Notes: generated from the letters alone by a model not told the origin. A stretch of DNA of 64,000 nt from Gordonia amarae NBRC 15530 (GCF_000241345.1 NZ_BAED01000061.1:124001-188000); one strand, 5' to 3'; numbered from the stretch's first letter, positions 52,154-60,630 are shown. Numbers and translations are program-made.

Positions 52154-52951
52154 CTTACGTTTGACGTCGACGCCGCCCATCAGAGCCAGACCCGTGACGA
52201 TGACGGTGGGGGCGCCGGGTGCGCCCAGGCCGGCGGCTTTGGTGCCGAAGCCGCCCATCAGAGCCAGACCGTTCACTTCGACGGTTACCTCCGGTGGGAC
52301 GGTGATGTCGATGCCGCCCATGATCGCGGCGCAGCGGATGGTGAGCTGGGGGGCGGTGAACTCCACCTCGCGCAGGTCGATGTCGATGCCGCCCATCAGT
52401 GCGAACGCCTGCAGGTTGTCGCCGACAGCCGCGTTGCCGCCGATGTCCCAGCCCGACATCACCGCAATCGCGTTCTGCACGCGGCGACGCCCCGAGCCGG
52501 TGCCGATCCGGGTTGCCTGCGCCACCCCGGACGCCGGCGGGATCGGGACCCCCAGTTGGGCAACCGGAAGATCGTCGGTGAGATCGTCGAGGTCACCGAA
52601 GGTCTTGGCCATCACGAGCTTCGACGAGCGTTCATCGAACTCCGACAGTGACAGGCTGCCGTTGGACAGCGCCGCCGACAGGATCTGTTGCACCAGTTCA
52701 CGATCAGTGTCGGAGGCGCGCAGGCGGGCGCGGGGATCGAGGTTCTGCGCGCGGGCCGCCGCACCGATATCCGCCTTGCGCAACGGGATCGGGTCGGGCG
52801 TTATCGGGTCGGGCGCAATCGGGTCGGCGGCGGGTGGCTGCATCGGGGTGGTCGATGCGTCGGGCACTGACGGACGGCTCCCTGATGTGTGATCCCCTGA
52901 CGGCTCCGGCGAGATGGTCATAGGCGCAAGCCTAGTGCGGGGCGCGGTCAT
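52130..52951 (-). CDS. DUF1707 protein with a LiaF-like C-terminal domain
   Basis: A 273-residue cytoplasmic protein. After a Pro/Asp-rich leader with repeated DPI-x-PDPI, the DUF1707 domain reads RASDTDRELVQQILSAALSNGSLSLSEFDERSSKLVMAKTFGDLDDLTDDLP. The C-terminal half is a beta-helix-like domain in which ALMGG(I/F/V)D recurs four times (residues ~175-265), as in LiaF-type cell-envelope stress proteins. No membrane helix is present, unlike classical LiaF. ATG 52951 is chosen for GGAG seven bases before it; ATG 52921 is possible. Confidence 0.83.
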   Translation of the reverse strand: MTAPRTRLAPMTISPEPSGDHTSGSRPSVPDASTTPMQPPAADPIAPDPITPDPIPLRKADIGAAARAQNLDPRARLRASDTDRELVQQILSAALSNGSLSLSEFDERSSKLVMAKTFGDLDDLTDDLPVAQLGVPIPPASGVAQATRIGTGSGRRRVQNAIAVMSGWDIGGNAAVGDNLQAFALMGGIDIDLREVEFTAPQLTIRCAAIMGGIDITVPPEVTVEVNGLALMGGFGTKAAGLGAPGAPTVIVTGLALMGGVDVKRKPHKNQAT

Positions 52952-53016
52952 TCGGACTCCGGACAATCCCCGAGATACACCCTGACTTCGACCGCACGGT
53001 ATGGGACTATCCGGAC

Positions 53017-53679
53017 ATGGCAAAAGTCGGCAAGTGGTTCACGATCCTCGGACTCGTGATCATGCTCGCGTCCGTCGCGGTCGGTGTGTTCTTCGCCGCG
53101 ACAGGATTCGGCCAGGTCAAAGGTCTCGCCGAGGACGCCTTCGTCATCGACGACGGCGAGATGACAAAGCGGTTCGACGCAGGCGACGAGATCTACCTCT
53201 TCGGCCAGACCGTCGGGAACGAATCCGAACGCCCGAACTGCCGGTTCGACGGTCCGGCTCCCACCAGGACAATCAAGTCTCACTACGACACCACCTTCAC
53301 CTATGAGGGCAAGTCTGTGACGTCGTATCAGGGCGTCGGTTTCACCAAGTCCGGGACGTACACCATCACCTGCGACAGCTACACGGTCGCGACGTCGGAC
53401 CTTTCCGTGACGGGCATCTTCCAGGGCGTCGGCGGTGTGCTCCTCGCGGTGTTCGGTGGCGGCGCGGGACTGGTCCTGGTGATCGTCGGCGGCGTCCTGT
53501 GGATTGTCGGCGCGAGCCGCAAGACACCACCCCCGACCAGCTACCCGCCGGCGGGCGGCTACCAGAACTATCCCCCGCCCGGTGGATACCCCGGTTATCA
53601 GCCCGGCGGCTACCAGCACTATTCGCAGAACCCCGGCGGATATCCCGGAAACCAGCCGCCCGGTAACTGGAACCGGTGA
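53017..53679 (+). CDS. Two-helix membrane protein with Pro/Gly/Tyr-rich tail, unknown function
   Basis: A 220-residue protein that I do not recognise. An N-terminal helix (WFTILGLVIMLASVAVGVFFAATGF) is followed by a ~105-residue extracytoplasmic beta-rich domain with two Cys (CRFDGP and TITCDSYTV) likely to form a disulfide. A second helix (VGGVLLAVFGGGAGLVLVIVGGVLWIVG) follows, then a cytoplasmic tail of PPGGYPGYQPGGYQ repeats. The start at ATG 53017 is the first in frame. It is divergent from the DUF1707 gene with 65 bases between. The tail resembles those of other mycolata envelope proteins. Confidence 0.75.
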   Translation: MAKVGKWFTILGLVIMLASVAVGVFFAATGFGQVKGLAEDAFVIDDGEMTKRFDAGDEIYLFGQTVGNESERPNCRFDGPAPTRTIKSHYDTTFTYEGKSVTSYQGVGFTKSGTYTITCDSYTVATSDLSVTGIFQGVGGVLLAVFGGGAGLVLVIVGGVLWIVGASRKTPPPTSYPPAGGYQNYPPPGGYPGYQPGGYQHYSQNPGGYPGNQPPGNWNR

Positions 53680-53680
53680 G

Positions 53681-53820
53681 CTTTCCCCAGGTGACGGGCG
53701 GTAGTTCGATGTCGATCGGGAACGGCTTGTCGACGGTGACCCATTCTCTCCCCGTTTCCGGATGCGGGAGTTTCCCGCTGACGACCACTGTGAGGTCTGC
53801 CCCCGGGGTAGGGTCAAGCG
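53681..53820 (-). pseudogene. Possible 3' remnant of a Uma2-family gene
   Basis: On the minus strand the frame reads VVVSGKLPHPETGREWVTVDKPFPIDIELPPVTW, which resembles the C-terminal end of Uma2-family (putative restriction endonuclease) proteins such as ...V-x-V-D-x-PFPV-x-I. There is no start codon with a ribosome site, no catalytic core and no clean stop, and it overlaps the neighbouring gene's end. It may be the decayed tail of a lost gene, or chance. Confidence 0.25.
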
Positions 53821-54983
53821 TGTCGGTCGAGCACGGCGCTGACTGCTTCCGCGGTATCGAGGTCCTGCAGGGCGGCGGTGAAGCGGGACAGAAGTCGCGT
53901 GCAGAGAGTCTTGTCGTCGCCGCCGTACATGGCCAGGGGTGCCCAGGCGGCGTTCCAGGCGATCATCATCAGCCATCGGTGCAGTTCGTACGCGCCGTCG
54001 AGGGATGGCGCGTCGGCGATGCCGTGGGCGCGCAGACCGTCGAGGTAGCGGCCGATGAGATCCCTTTCCGACGCCGCGCGCAGCTCCGGTTCGAGGGACC
54101 AACCGATGAAGTAGGTGACGTCGCGCATACCGGGAGCCTTGTGCACCTGCTGCCAGTCGAACAGGCCGGCGCTGCCGTCGGCGCGGGCGAAGGTGTTGGC
54201 GGCGTGGGTGTCTCCGTGGCAGAACGTCGGCGGCAGCGATTCGAGTTCGGCGTCGAAGATGTTCTGGTTCTTGAGGTATCGGGTGGTGAGTTGTTTGATC
54301 CGCGCCGGAACGTCGTCGCGGCGTTGCAGCCAGGTGCGGTTGACCAGCGGCATCACGCGTTGCCCGATGGGCCAGCCGGGCTGGCGGGAGTACGGGGTGA
54401 GCCAGTTCAGGTCACCGGCGAATCGCGGTGACTCCCAGTACGCGGCGTGGAGTCTCGCCAGCGCGTCGATGACGGACTCGGCGTGCGCGAGCGGGACAGT
54501 ACTGCCGAGTTCGAAGAACCTCGCCTCGTGCGGTTCGAGGGTGGCCAGGGCGATCGCGAACCTGCCACCGCTGCGCAGCCGGGCACCGTACGGGGTGAGG
54601 GTGATGCCGGCGACGGCCGGGTACAGCTCGTTGTAGAAGCGGACCTCGTTCTGGCACAAGCCGAATGCCGAGTTGAGGATCCGGGTCGACGCCGCGGCGG
54701 GTGTGCCTTTGGTGAACAGTTTGGCCGGCAGGCTCGCGGCCCGTCCGGTCTCATTCCAGGTGAGGGCGAGGTGGGCATGGTCGGTGGTCATCGCGTCGGC
54801 GGCGTGGACGTCGACGGCCTCGACCCGGGCACCGGGGACGCCGCTCGCCAGCGCCGCGGTCAGTTCGTCGGCAGTGAATCCGCCGACCCCGTAGTTCCCC
54901 TGCCCCGGCGCCCACGGCGATGCCCCGAGCGCGATGTTCTTGAGGGTGCGTGCCACCTCGGCGATCGTCGCCATCTCCACCAT
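53814..54983 (-). CDS. Phosphotransferase (aminoglycoside/ecdysteroid-kinase-like)
   Basis: A 389-residue protein-kinase-fold small-molecule kinase. The catalytic loop is FCHGDTHAANTF (H-G-D-x-H-x2-N, Brenner motif), followed by GLFDWQQVHKAPGMRDVTYF with the metal-binding Asp. The N-lobe carries the lysine region SLPAKLFTKG. Many mycolata have several of these 'phosphotransferase' genes in lipid or steroid clusters; the substrates are unknown. ATG 54983 or 54974 could be the start. The R1 repeat at 55040 lies just upstream. Confidence 0.83.
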   Translation of the reverse strand: MVEMATIAEVARTLKNIALGASPWAPGQGNYGVGGFTADELTAALASGVPGARVEAVDVHAADAMTTDHAHLALTWNETGRAASLPAKLFTKGTPAAASTRILNSAFGLCQNEVRFYNELYPAVAGITLTPYGARLRSGGRFAIALATLEPHEARFFELGSTVPLAHAESVIDALARLHAAYWESPRFAGDLNWLTPYSRQPGWPIGQRVMPLVNRTWLQRRDDVPARIKQLTTRYLKNQNIFDAELESLPPTFCHGDTHAANTFARADGSAGLFDWQQVHKAPGMRDVTYFIGWSLEPELRAASERDLIGRYLDGLRAHGIADAPSLDGAYELHRWLMMIAWNAAWAPLAMYGGDDKTLCTRLLSRFTAALQDLDTAEAVSAVLDRHA

Positions 54984-55039
54984 CCCGAATATCTTACCGT
55001 TGATGCGTCAGTACGGGGTGGTCCGGTCATGCGATCATC

Positions 55040-55097
55040 TCACCGGACCCTTCGAGACCCTCGCTCCTTCGTCGCATCGGCCTCAGGGATCAAGATG
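55040..55097. repeat. Dispersed repeat R1
   Basis: CACCGGACCCTTCGAGACCC ... GGCCTCAGGGATCAAGATG, the reverse orientation of the copy at 6961. It lies in the 190-base gap between the phosphotransferase and VWA genes; part of the same sequence (TTGATCCCTGAGGAGCC) recurs inverted at 55129-55145. Confidence 0.75.
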
Positions 55098-55173
55098 ACC
55101 GCTCGCGACGAGCCGGCCAACACCTACTTGATCCCTGAGGAGCCGAGCCGCCAGGCGAGGCGCGGCATCCAGG

Positions 55174-57192
55174 TCAGGCGCGGCGGCGGGAGCGAGACTT
55201 GAGGTAGTCGCCGACGACGGCGGCACCGAGTCCGTCGAGGTCGGGGGCGACGACGCGGCCACCGATGCGGCGGGCGATCTGGTCCATGAAGTTCGCCAGG
55301 CCCGGGTCGTCGCCGAGGCGGAAGAATGTCACCTGGGCGCCGAGGCGGGAGACGTGGTCGAGTTCGCGGACCGTCAGCGCGATGGTCTGCGGGTGCGGCG
55401 GGTAGAAGAAGAACGGCTCCCCCGACGGGTCGAGGTGGGCGGTGGGTTCACCGTCGGTCACCACCAGCACCACCGGCTGCGCGTTCGGGAACCGCCGCAG
55501 ATGGCGCTGCGCCAGCAGCAGCGCGTGGTGCAGGTTGGTGCCCTGCTCCCAGCGTGGCTGCAGACCGGTCAGTTCGGCGATGTCGATGGTGCGGGCATGC
55601 CGGCCGAAGGCGATCAGGTGCAATTCATCGGACCGGAACCGGGTGGACACAAGATGATTGAGCGCGATCGCGGTGCGCTTCATCGGCGTCCAGCGGCCCT
55701 CCATCTCCATCGAGAACGAGGTGTCCACCAGCAGCACCACGGCCGCCTGCGTGCGTGATTCGGTGTCGGCGACCTCGACGTCGCGCACGTCGATCCGGAC
55801 ACCACTCTCGGCGATGCCGCGGATCGCCGATGCCGGGTCAGTGGCCTCGGACAGGGTACGCAGCACCGAGTTGGACACGGTGCGGGTCACGTCCCACGGG
55901 TCGGTGTCACCGAATTGCCATTCCCGGGAGGCGCCCGTCGGCTCGCCGAGGCGGCCGCTGTTGCGGGTCTGGCGTTCGCCGCCGCGCCCCGACATCTGTT
56001 CAGCCACATCCTTGAAGATCGACTGCCCGAGCTGGCGCATCGCCTTGGGACTCAACCGGAATTCACCGTCGGCCGAGCGATCGAAGAAGCCTTCGTCGCG
56101 GAGCGCCTTGTCGAGTTCGGCCAGGCGCCGGGCATCGACGACGGCCTCCTCACCAAGCTGGCGCATCAAGGCGTCGAGGTCGATGTCGTCCAGTTGGGCA
56201 CCCGAATACTGTTGGGACAGTTGCTCGCTGAGAGCGTCCAGCTCACCGATGTCGCGCAGGGCGGCCGCCCCCTCCCCCAGGCCCATCCCCTGCCCGCCGG
56301 AGAACTCGCTCGACTCGTCCCAGCCCAGGCCCGGCCGGGCCTGCCGCAACGCCGAATCCATCTGCGCCAGTTGACTCATCAGCTCGGGGGACCCGAATGC
56401 CTGCTGGGAGAGTTGATCGAGTTCGGCGCGCTGTTCCGGGGTGAGCGAGTTGTAGAACTGCTGTGCCGCCGCCGACCGTTGCGCCAGCGAATCGATGAGT
56501 TCTTCGGTGTTGCGCGGGTTTTCGGGGAAGAAGTCACCGTGCTTGTCCATGAACTCACGGAACTGCTCTGTCGTGTCCTCACCGCGGTTGTGGGCGTCGA
56601 GGAGCTTGTTGAGGTCGGTGAGCATGTCGGTGATGCGTTGCCGGTCGGCCTCGGTGGCGCCCTCCATCGCCTGCTTCATCCCGGCGAACCGTTGATCGAG
56701 CAGCTCACGGCCGAGGAGGTCCTTGATCTTCTCGAAGTCCTCCCGGGCCTGGGCGCTGCGCCACTCGTAGTTGGACAGTTCGTCCACCGCCTGCGCCGTC
56801 GACGCCGGCAGGTTGCCGATCTGCATCTCGGCGAAGCGGGCGTCGTCGTCGAGGTCGCGGGCGAGTTGTTTGCGTTCCTCCAGGACCGCGCGGTCGAGGA
56901 GTTCACGGATCTCCTGGAAGGTTCCGTCGAGGTTGCGGCTGCGCAGCAGTTCTTGGCGGCGGCGGTTGATCTGTTCGCGCAGTTTGTCGAGGCCGCGCAT
57001 GTCCTTCGACCCGCGGCGCAGGAACTCGCGCAGGGCATGTTGCGGCGACGTCCCGGCCATCACGTCGTCACCGATCTCCCGCAATGCCTCCCGCAGGTCG
57101 ACGGGTGGGGCGAGCGGGTCGGGGCCGCCCGTGTACCGCTGGTAGCGCGCGCGGTGGAAGGAACGGCGCGGGGTGGTCGGGTTATCTGCCAT
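55174..57192 (-). CDS. VWA-domain protein (Mg-chelatase/CoxE-like partner of a MoxR ATPase)
   Basis: A 672-residue cytoplasmic protein. Residues 1-470 are highly charged and helical (coiled-coil-like, rich in Arg, Glu and Gln). The C-terminal von Willebrand A domain has the metal-adhesion motif D-x-S-x-S in VVLLVDTSFSMEMEG, a Thr region in WEQGTNLHHALL and a VVTDGEPTAHLD strand. Length and content match mycobacterial Rv0959, which pairs with the ATPase Rv0958, as this gene does with the AAA gene 336 bases upstream. Such pairs assemble or remodel metal enzymes or membrane complexes. Confidence 0.88.
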   Translation of the reverse strand: MADNPTTPRRSFHRARYQRYTGGPDPLAPPVDLREALREIGDDVMAGTSPQHALREFLRRGSKDMRGLDKLREQINRRRQELLRSRNLDGTFQEIRELLDRAVLEERKQLARDLDDDARFAEMQIGNLPASTAQAVDELSNYEWRSAQAREDFEKIKDLLGRELLDQRFAGMKQAMEGATEADRQRITDMLTDLNKLLDAHNRGEDTTEQFREFMDKHGDFFPENPRNTEELIDSLAQRSAAAQQFYNSLTPEQRAELDQLSQQAFGSPELMSQLAQMDSALRQARPGLGWDESSEFSGGQGMGLGEGAAALRDIGELDALSEQLSQQYSGAQLDDIDLDALMRQLGEEAVVDARRLAELDKALRDEGFFDRSADGEFRLSPKAMRQLGQSIFKDVAEQMSGRGGERQTRNSGRLGEPTGASREWQFGDTDPWDVTRTVSNSVLRTLSEATDPASAIRGIAESGVRIDVRDVEVADTESRTQAAVVLLVDTSFSMEMEGRWTPMKRTAIALNHLVSTRFRSDELHLIAFGRHARTIDIAELTGLQPRWEQGTNLHHALLLAQRHLRRFPNAQPVVLVVTDGEPTAHLDPSGEPFFFYPPHPQTIALTVRELDHVSRLGAQVTFFRLGDDPGLANFMDQIARRIGGRVVAPDLDGLGAAVVGDYLKSRSRRRA

Positions 57193-57230
57193 GGTCGCTC
57201 CTCGAGGTGGTGACGTCAGGCGCGGAAGGT

Positions 57231-57284
57231 CGCCGGACCCTTCGTGACCCTCGCTCCTTCGTCGCTTCGGCCTCAGGGATCAAG
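57231..57284. repeat. Dispersed repeat R1
   Basis: CGCCGGACCCTTCGTGACCC ... TCGGCCTCAGGGATCAAG, another R1 copy. It is followed directly by the 42-bp tandem array; together they fill the 336-base gap between the MoxR and VWA genes. Confidence 0.75.
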
Positions 57285-57328
57285 AAGTAGGGTCGCGCAA
57301 CCCCCACACCGGACACGGCAGTCAAGAC

Positions 57329-57470
57329 GTGCGGTCGCGCGACCCTCGAACCGACCTCACAGATCGCGAGGTGCGGTCGTGCAACCCTCGAACCGACCTG
57401 ACAGATCGCGAGGTGCGGTCGCGCAACCCTCGAACCGACCTCACAGATTGCGAGGTGTGGTCGGGCGACC
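57329..57470. repeat. 42-bp tandem repeat array
   Basis: Three full units start at 57329, 57371 and 57413, plus a partial fourth at 57455. The unit begins GTGCGGTCGCGCAACCCTCG and ends ACAGATCGCGAG. The period is 14 codons and the minus strand stays open through it (VARPHLAICEVGS repeated), but the MoxR gene has already stopped. Copies differ by one to three bases, with no spacers. Confidence 0.85.
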
Positions 57471-57528
57471 GTCACCCCGGCGTCAGTCACAACTGGTGGT
57501 CGCTTGTTCATCAGCGCAGCCCGAGAGG

Positions 57529-58953
57529 TCAGCCGTAGACGGTCTGGCCGGTTTCGTCGGCTTCTTTGCCGATTCGGCGGGCCAGGTAGAGACCTTCGAG
57601 GGCCAGTTCGACGGCGTTGGCACGCTCGCCCTCGCTGTCGGCGCCGAGGCGGGCGGCGATCTCGTCGACGACCGGGACGTCGGGGATGGAGGCGAGGAAG
57701 TCGGCGGCGGTGACGCGGTCGCCGGTGACGACGGGTTCGCCCTCCTCCAGCGCGGTCACCAGCGCGGCCATGTCGACGCCGCCGAGGTGGGCCCGCACGG
57801 CGTCGGCGGTGGACTTGCGCATCAGGTGTTCGAGGATCTCCAGTTCGCGGCCCTCTTCGCCGGATTCGAACTCGATCTTGCCGCGCAGCACCTCCACCAC
57901 CGATTCGAGGTCGACGATGCGGGCCACGGCGGTCTCCTCGCCCGTCACCGTGGCGCGGTGCAGGGCGGCGGCGGCCACAGTCTCGGCGGCGGCGATGGAG
58001 AAACGCGCCGACACACCGGAACGGCGGTCGATGGACGGATGGTCGCGGGCGTAGCGGGTGAAGCGGGCGATGATCTCTTCGATCACCTCGGGCACCGTCG
58101 CGGTGAGGTCGGCCTCCTGCTCGATGACCGACACCTCGTCGTCGAGTTCGAGCGGGTAGTGGGTGCGGATCTCGGCACCGAAGCGGTCCTTGAGCGGGGT
58201 GATGATGCGGCCGCGGTTGGTGTAGTCCTCCGGGTTGGCGCTGGCCATCACCAGCACGTCCAGCGGCAGGCGCAGCGAGTAGCCCCGCACCTGGATGTCG
58301 CGTTCCTCCATCACGTTCAGCATCGACACCTGAATACGTTCGGCCAGGTCGGGCAGTTCGTTGATGGCGACGATGCCGCGGTGGGCGCGCGGGATGAGGC
58401 CGAAGTGGATGGTCTCGGGGTCGCCGAGGCTGCGGCCCTCGGCCACCTTCATCGGGTCGATGTCGCCGACGAGGTCGGCCACCGACGTGTCGGGGGTGGC
58501 CAGCTTCTCGCTGTAGCGCTCGCTGCGGTGCCGCCACTCGATCGGCAGCTCGTCCAGCAGGTCGGCGGCGCGGCGGATGGACGCCGGGGTGATCGGCTCG
58601 TACGGATGCTCACCGAGTTCGGAGCCGGCGATGACGGGCGTCCACTCGTCGAGCAGACCGACGAGGGTGCGTAGCACGCGGGTCTTGCCCTGGCCGCGTT
58701 CGCCGAGCATCACCACATCATGGCCGGCGATGAGGGCCCGTTCGAGTTGCGGGATCACCGTCGACTCGAAGCCGACGATGCCGGGCCACGGATCGCGGCC
58801 CTCCCGCAGCGCGGTCAGCAGGTTGTTGCGGATCTCGTCGCGGATCGACCGCTGCACATGTCCGCTCGCCCGCAGTTCACCCACGGTGCGGGCTGCCGGA
58901 TGGCGCGTTTCGGTGATTTGCGAGGTGGTTGCAGTGAAGGTCTCCTCTGGCAC
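57529..58953 (-). CDS. MoxR/ChlI-type AAA+ ATPase
   Basis: A 474-residue AAA+ ATPase. Walker A is GERGQGKTR in VVMLGERGQGKTRVLRTLV, the insert region has GDIDPMKVAEGRSLGDPETIHFGLIPRAHRGIVAINELPDL, and Walker B/sensor are GIVAINELPD and VMASANPED. It matches mycobacterial Rv0958 (annotated Mg-chelatase). GTG 58953 is chosen because it begins the conserved part; longer frames run into R1-type sequence. It forms a functional pair with the VWA protein 336 bases downstream, separated by repeats. Confidence 0.88.
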   Translation of the reverse strand: MPEETFTATTSQITETRHPAARTVGELRASGHVQRSIRDEIRNNLLTALREGRDPWPGIVGFESTVIPQLERALIAGHDVVMLGERGQGKTRVLRTLVGLLDEWTPVIAGSELGEHPYEPITPASIRRAADLLDELPIEWRHRSERYSEKLATPDTSVADLVGDIDPMKVAEGRSLGDPETIHFGLIPRAHRGIVAINELPDLAERIQVSMLNVMEERDIQVRGYSLRLPLDVLVMASANPEDYTNRGRIITPLKDRFGAEIRTHYPLELDDEVSVIEQEADLTATVPEVIEEIIARFTRYARDHPSIDRRSGVSARFSIAAAETVAAAALHRATVTGEETAVARIVDLESVVEVLRGKIEFESGEEGRELEILEHLMRKSTADAVRAHLGGVDMAALVTALEEGEPVVTGDRVTAADFLASIPDVPVVDEIAARLGADSEGERANAVELALEGLYLARRIGKEADETGQTVYG

Positions 58954-59025
58954 CCCAACCACGCTACTCCGCGCCCCCGACACGTGTGCGTGAGCAGACC
59001 GTGGGCGGGGTTGGGAGCCCCGTCT

Positions 59026-59069
59026 CGCCGGACCCTTCGGGACGAGCGAGGGTCTCGAAGGGTCCGGCG
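59026..59069. repeat. R1-type perfect palindrome
   Basis: CGCCGGACCCTTCG (59026-59039) and CGAAGGGTCCGGCG (59056-59069) form a perfect 14-bp stem around 16 bases. It lies between the MoxR gene start and the leftward DinB-like gene end, and may act as terminator for the latter. Confidence 0.7.
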
Positions 59070-59104
59070 ACCTTCGCTGCATGACGTCACCACCTCGGAC
59101 TCGG

Positions 59105-59668
59105 CTACCTCCTCGGATCGCGGCCGATGAACCCCATCAGCTTGTCGACGGCGCCGGCATCGGCGGGCACGTCGACGGCGGCACCGTATTGGCCCGAGGC
59201 CCGCAGCATGTCTTCGATGCCGGCCATCCCGGTGCGGAGTTGTTCGGCGAAGGCCGGGTCGAGGCCGGACTCCCGGCCCGACGCCGAGGCGAGGTCCCAC
59301 GTGTGCATGAACACGTCGGCGGTGTAGACGCTGTCGATCGCATCGGTCAGCACGTGTGTGCCCACCATCGGGTGTGTGAACTCCGACGCCGCGTCGGGTC
59401 CGTCCAGAAGTCGTTGGATCGCTTCGCTTCTCGAAGTCCAGGCCGCAGCGGGATCGTCATCGACGGACCCGGTGGGGGCGAGTTCGATGCCGCCGGCGGC
59501 GAGGAAACCGGGGAGCCAGTCGATCAGGTGACGCACCACGTCGAGCGCCACCCAGCCGTCGACGGCGGTGGGTGCCGACCAATCCTCGGTTGCCGCAACC
59601 TGTTCGGCGAACCCTGCGGCGACCACGCGGTGCCGGTCGGCGGGCGAGAGCCCGGTCAGGTCTGTCAC
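59105..59668 (-). CDS. DinB/maleylpyruvate-isomerase-like (TIGR03086) protein
   Basis: A 187-residue helical-bundle protein of the mycothiol-dependent DinB-like superfamily. VDGWVALDVVRHLIDWLPGFLAAGG holds the first metal His position and VYTADVFMHTWDLASASG the second (His-x-Trp-Asp), as in TIGR03086 members. These are proposed mycothiol S-transferases in actinobacteria. GTG 59668 overlaps the SRPBCC stop by 4 bases. It is the last gene of the ArsR-led operon. Confidence 0.82.
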   Translation of the reverse strand: MTDLTGLSPADRHRVVAAGFAEQVAATEDWSAPTAVDGWVALDVVRHLIDWLPGFLAAGGIELAPTGSVDDDPAAAWTSRSEAIQRLLDGPDAASEFTHPMVGTHVLTDAIDSVYTADVFMHTWDLASASGRESGLDPAFAEQLRTGMAGIEDMLRASGQYGAAVDVPADAGAVDKLMGFIGRDPRR

Positions 59669-60156
59669 AGTTCCCCGGATTCGAGCAGGCGGTCGATGGC
59701 GGCGTAGCCGTCGTTGACGCCCACCTCCATCCCCGACGCCAGCCAACCGTCGCGGGATTCGAAACTGTCGCACAGGGATTGGGCGTGCAGCCGGGTGGTG
59801 CCGTCGCCGAGGTCCTCAAACCACACCGTTTCCAGCGACACCTGGTCGGGCATGCCCTCCCAGGTGAAGGTCTGCACGATCTTGTCGTCGGAGACGGTGT
59901 GGAAGCAGCCACGGAAGCCGTGCTCGTCGTCGCCGGCGATGGCGACGTACCGCCAGCTGCCGCCGTTGCGGGCGTCCCAGTCGATGATCTTGCACGGGAC
60001 GCCGTCGGGACCGACCCACCGGGCGTACAGTTCGGGATCGGTGTGCGCCTTCATCAATTGTGCTGTGGTGCCGCGGAAGTCGCGGGTGATGCGGATGATC
60101 GGAACCTTCGGGTCGGCCTCGATGGCTGCCTGCGGGTAGCGGGTGGAGGTGGTCAT
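59665..60156 (-). CDS. SRPBCC/AHSA1-like START-fold protein
   Basis: A 163-residue ligand-binding-fold protein. ITRDFRGTTAQLMKAHTDPELYARWVGP, GGSWRYVAIAGDDEHGFRGCFHTV and QVSLETVWFEDLGDGTTRLHAQS are typical of the AHSA1 branch, which often pairs with an ArsR regulator in one operon, as here. It probably binds a hydrophobic small molecule. It starts 31 bases after the ArsR gene and overlaps the DinB-like gene. Confidence 0.88.
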   Translation of the reverse strand: MTTSTRYPQAAIEADPKVPIIRITRDFRGTTAQLMKAHTDPELYARWVGPDGVPCKIIDWDARNGGSWRYVAIAGDDEHGFRGCFHTVSDDKIVQTFTWEGMPDQVSLETVWFEDLGDGTTRLHAQSLCDSFESRDGWLASGMEVGVNDGYAAIDRLLESGEL

Positions 60157-60187
60157 GATGACAGTCCTTACTGCGTGTCGCGACCGG

Positions 60188-60556
60188 TCAGCCCGCGTCG
60201 CGTTCGGTGATGGTGGTGTCCAGGTCGTCGTCTTCGACGCCGTTCATCTCGTCGAGCAGGGCGTCGAGGCGTTGATAGCGCTCCTCGGCCCGCCGGCGGT
60301 ATCGCTCGATCCACTTGGTCATGAGGTCGAATACCTCCGCTTCCAAATGCACCGGCCGTCGTTGCGCTTCCCGGGTCCGCGTGACGAGTCCCGCGTCCTC
60401 GAGCACCTTCAGATGTTTGGAAACGGCCTGCAGACTGACGTCATACGGCTCCGCGATCTCGCCTACCGTCGCGTCGGACTCCGTCAGCCGGGCGACAATG
60501 TCGCGCCGGGTGGGGTCCGCGAGTGCGGCGAACACCTTGGAGAGCTGGTCCGTCAT
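60188..60556 (-). CDS. ArsR-family transcriptional regulator
   Basis: A 122-residue winged-helix repressor. LSKVFAALADPTRRDIVARLTESDATVGEIAEPYDVSLQAVSKHLKVLEDAGLVTRTREAQRRPVHL is a standard HTH_20/ArsR domain, of the subtype found with AHSA1/SRPBCC genes. No Cys metal-binding motif is present, so it senses something other than a metal. It heads the operon ArsR-SRPBCC-DinB. Two identical palindromes just upstream (60568, 60615) are its likely operators. Confidence 0.9.
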   Translation of the reverse strand: MTDQLSKVFAALADPTRRDIVARLTESDATVGEIAEPYDVSLQAVSKHLKVLEDAGLVTRTREAQRRPVHLEAEVFDLMTKWIERYRRRAEERYQRLDALLDEMNGVEDDDLDTTITERDAG

Positions 60557-60567
60557 CGAAACCCTTC

Positions 60568-60583
60568 CTCAACCTGTTGGTTG
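60568..60583. promoter_or_regulatory. ArsR operator, site 1
   Basis: TCAACCTGTTGGTTGA is a perfect 6+4+6 inverted repeat 11 bases upstream of the ArsR ATG (60556). It has the same arms as site 2, 47 bases away. Confidence 0.75.
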
Positions 60584-60614
60584 AATACCACTCTGCACCC
60601 CGGTCCGCCCTTTG

Positions 60615-60630
60615 TCAACCATCTGGTTGA
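60615..60630. promoter_or_regulatory. ArsR operator, site 2
   Basis: TCAACCATCTGGTTGA repeats the arms TCAACC and GGTTGA of site 1 exactly. The 47-base spacing equals about 4.5 helical turns, so the two dimers lie roughly on opposite faces, bracketing the expected promoter. Confidence 0.75.

Noticed and set aside
57329-57470. CRISPR-like array
   Set aside because: The 42-base units abut each other without spacers, so this is a plain tandem repeat.
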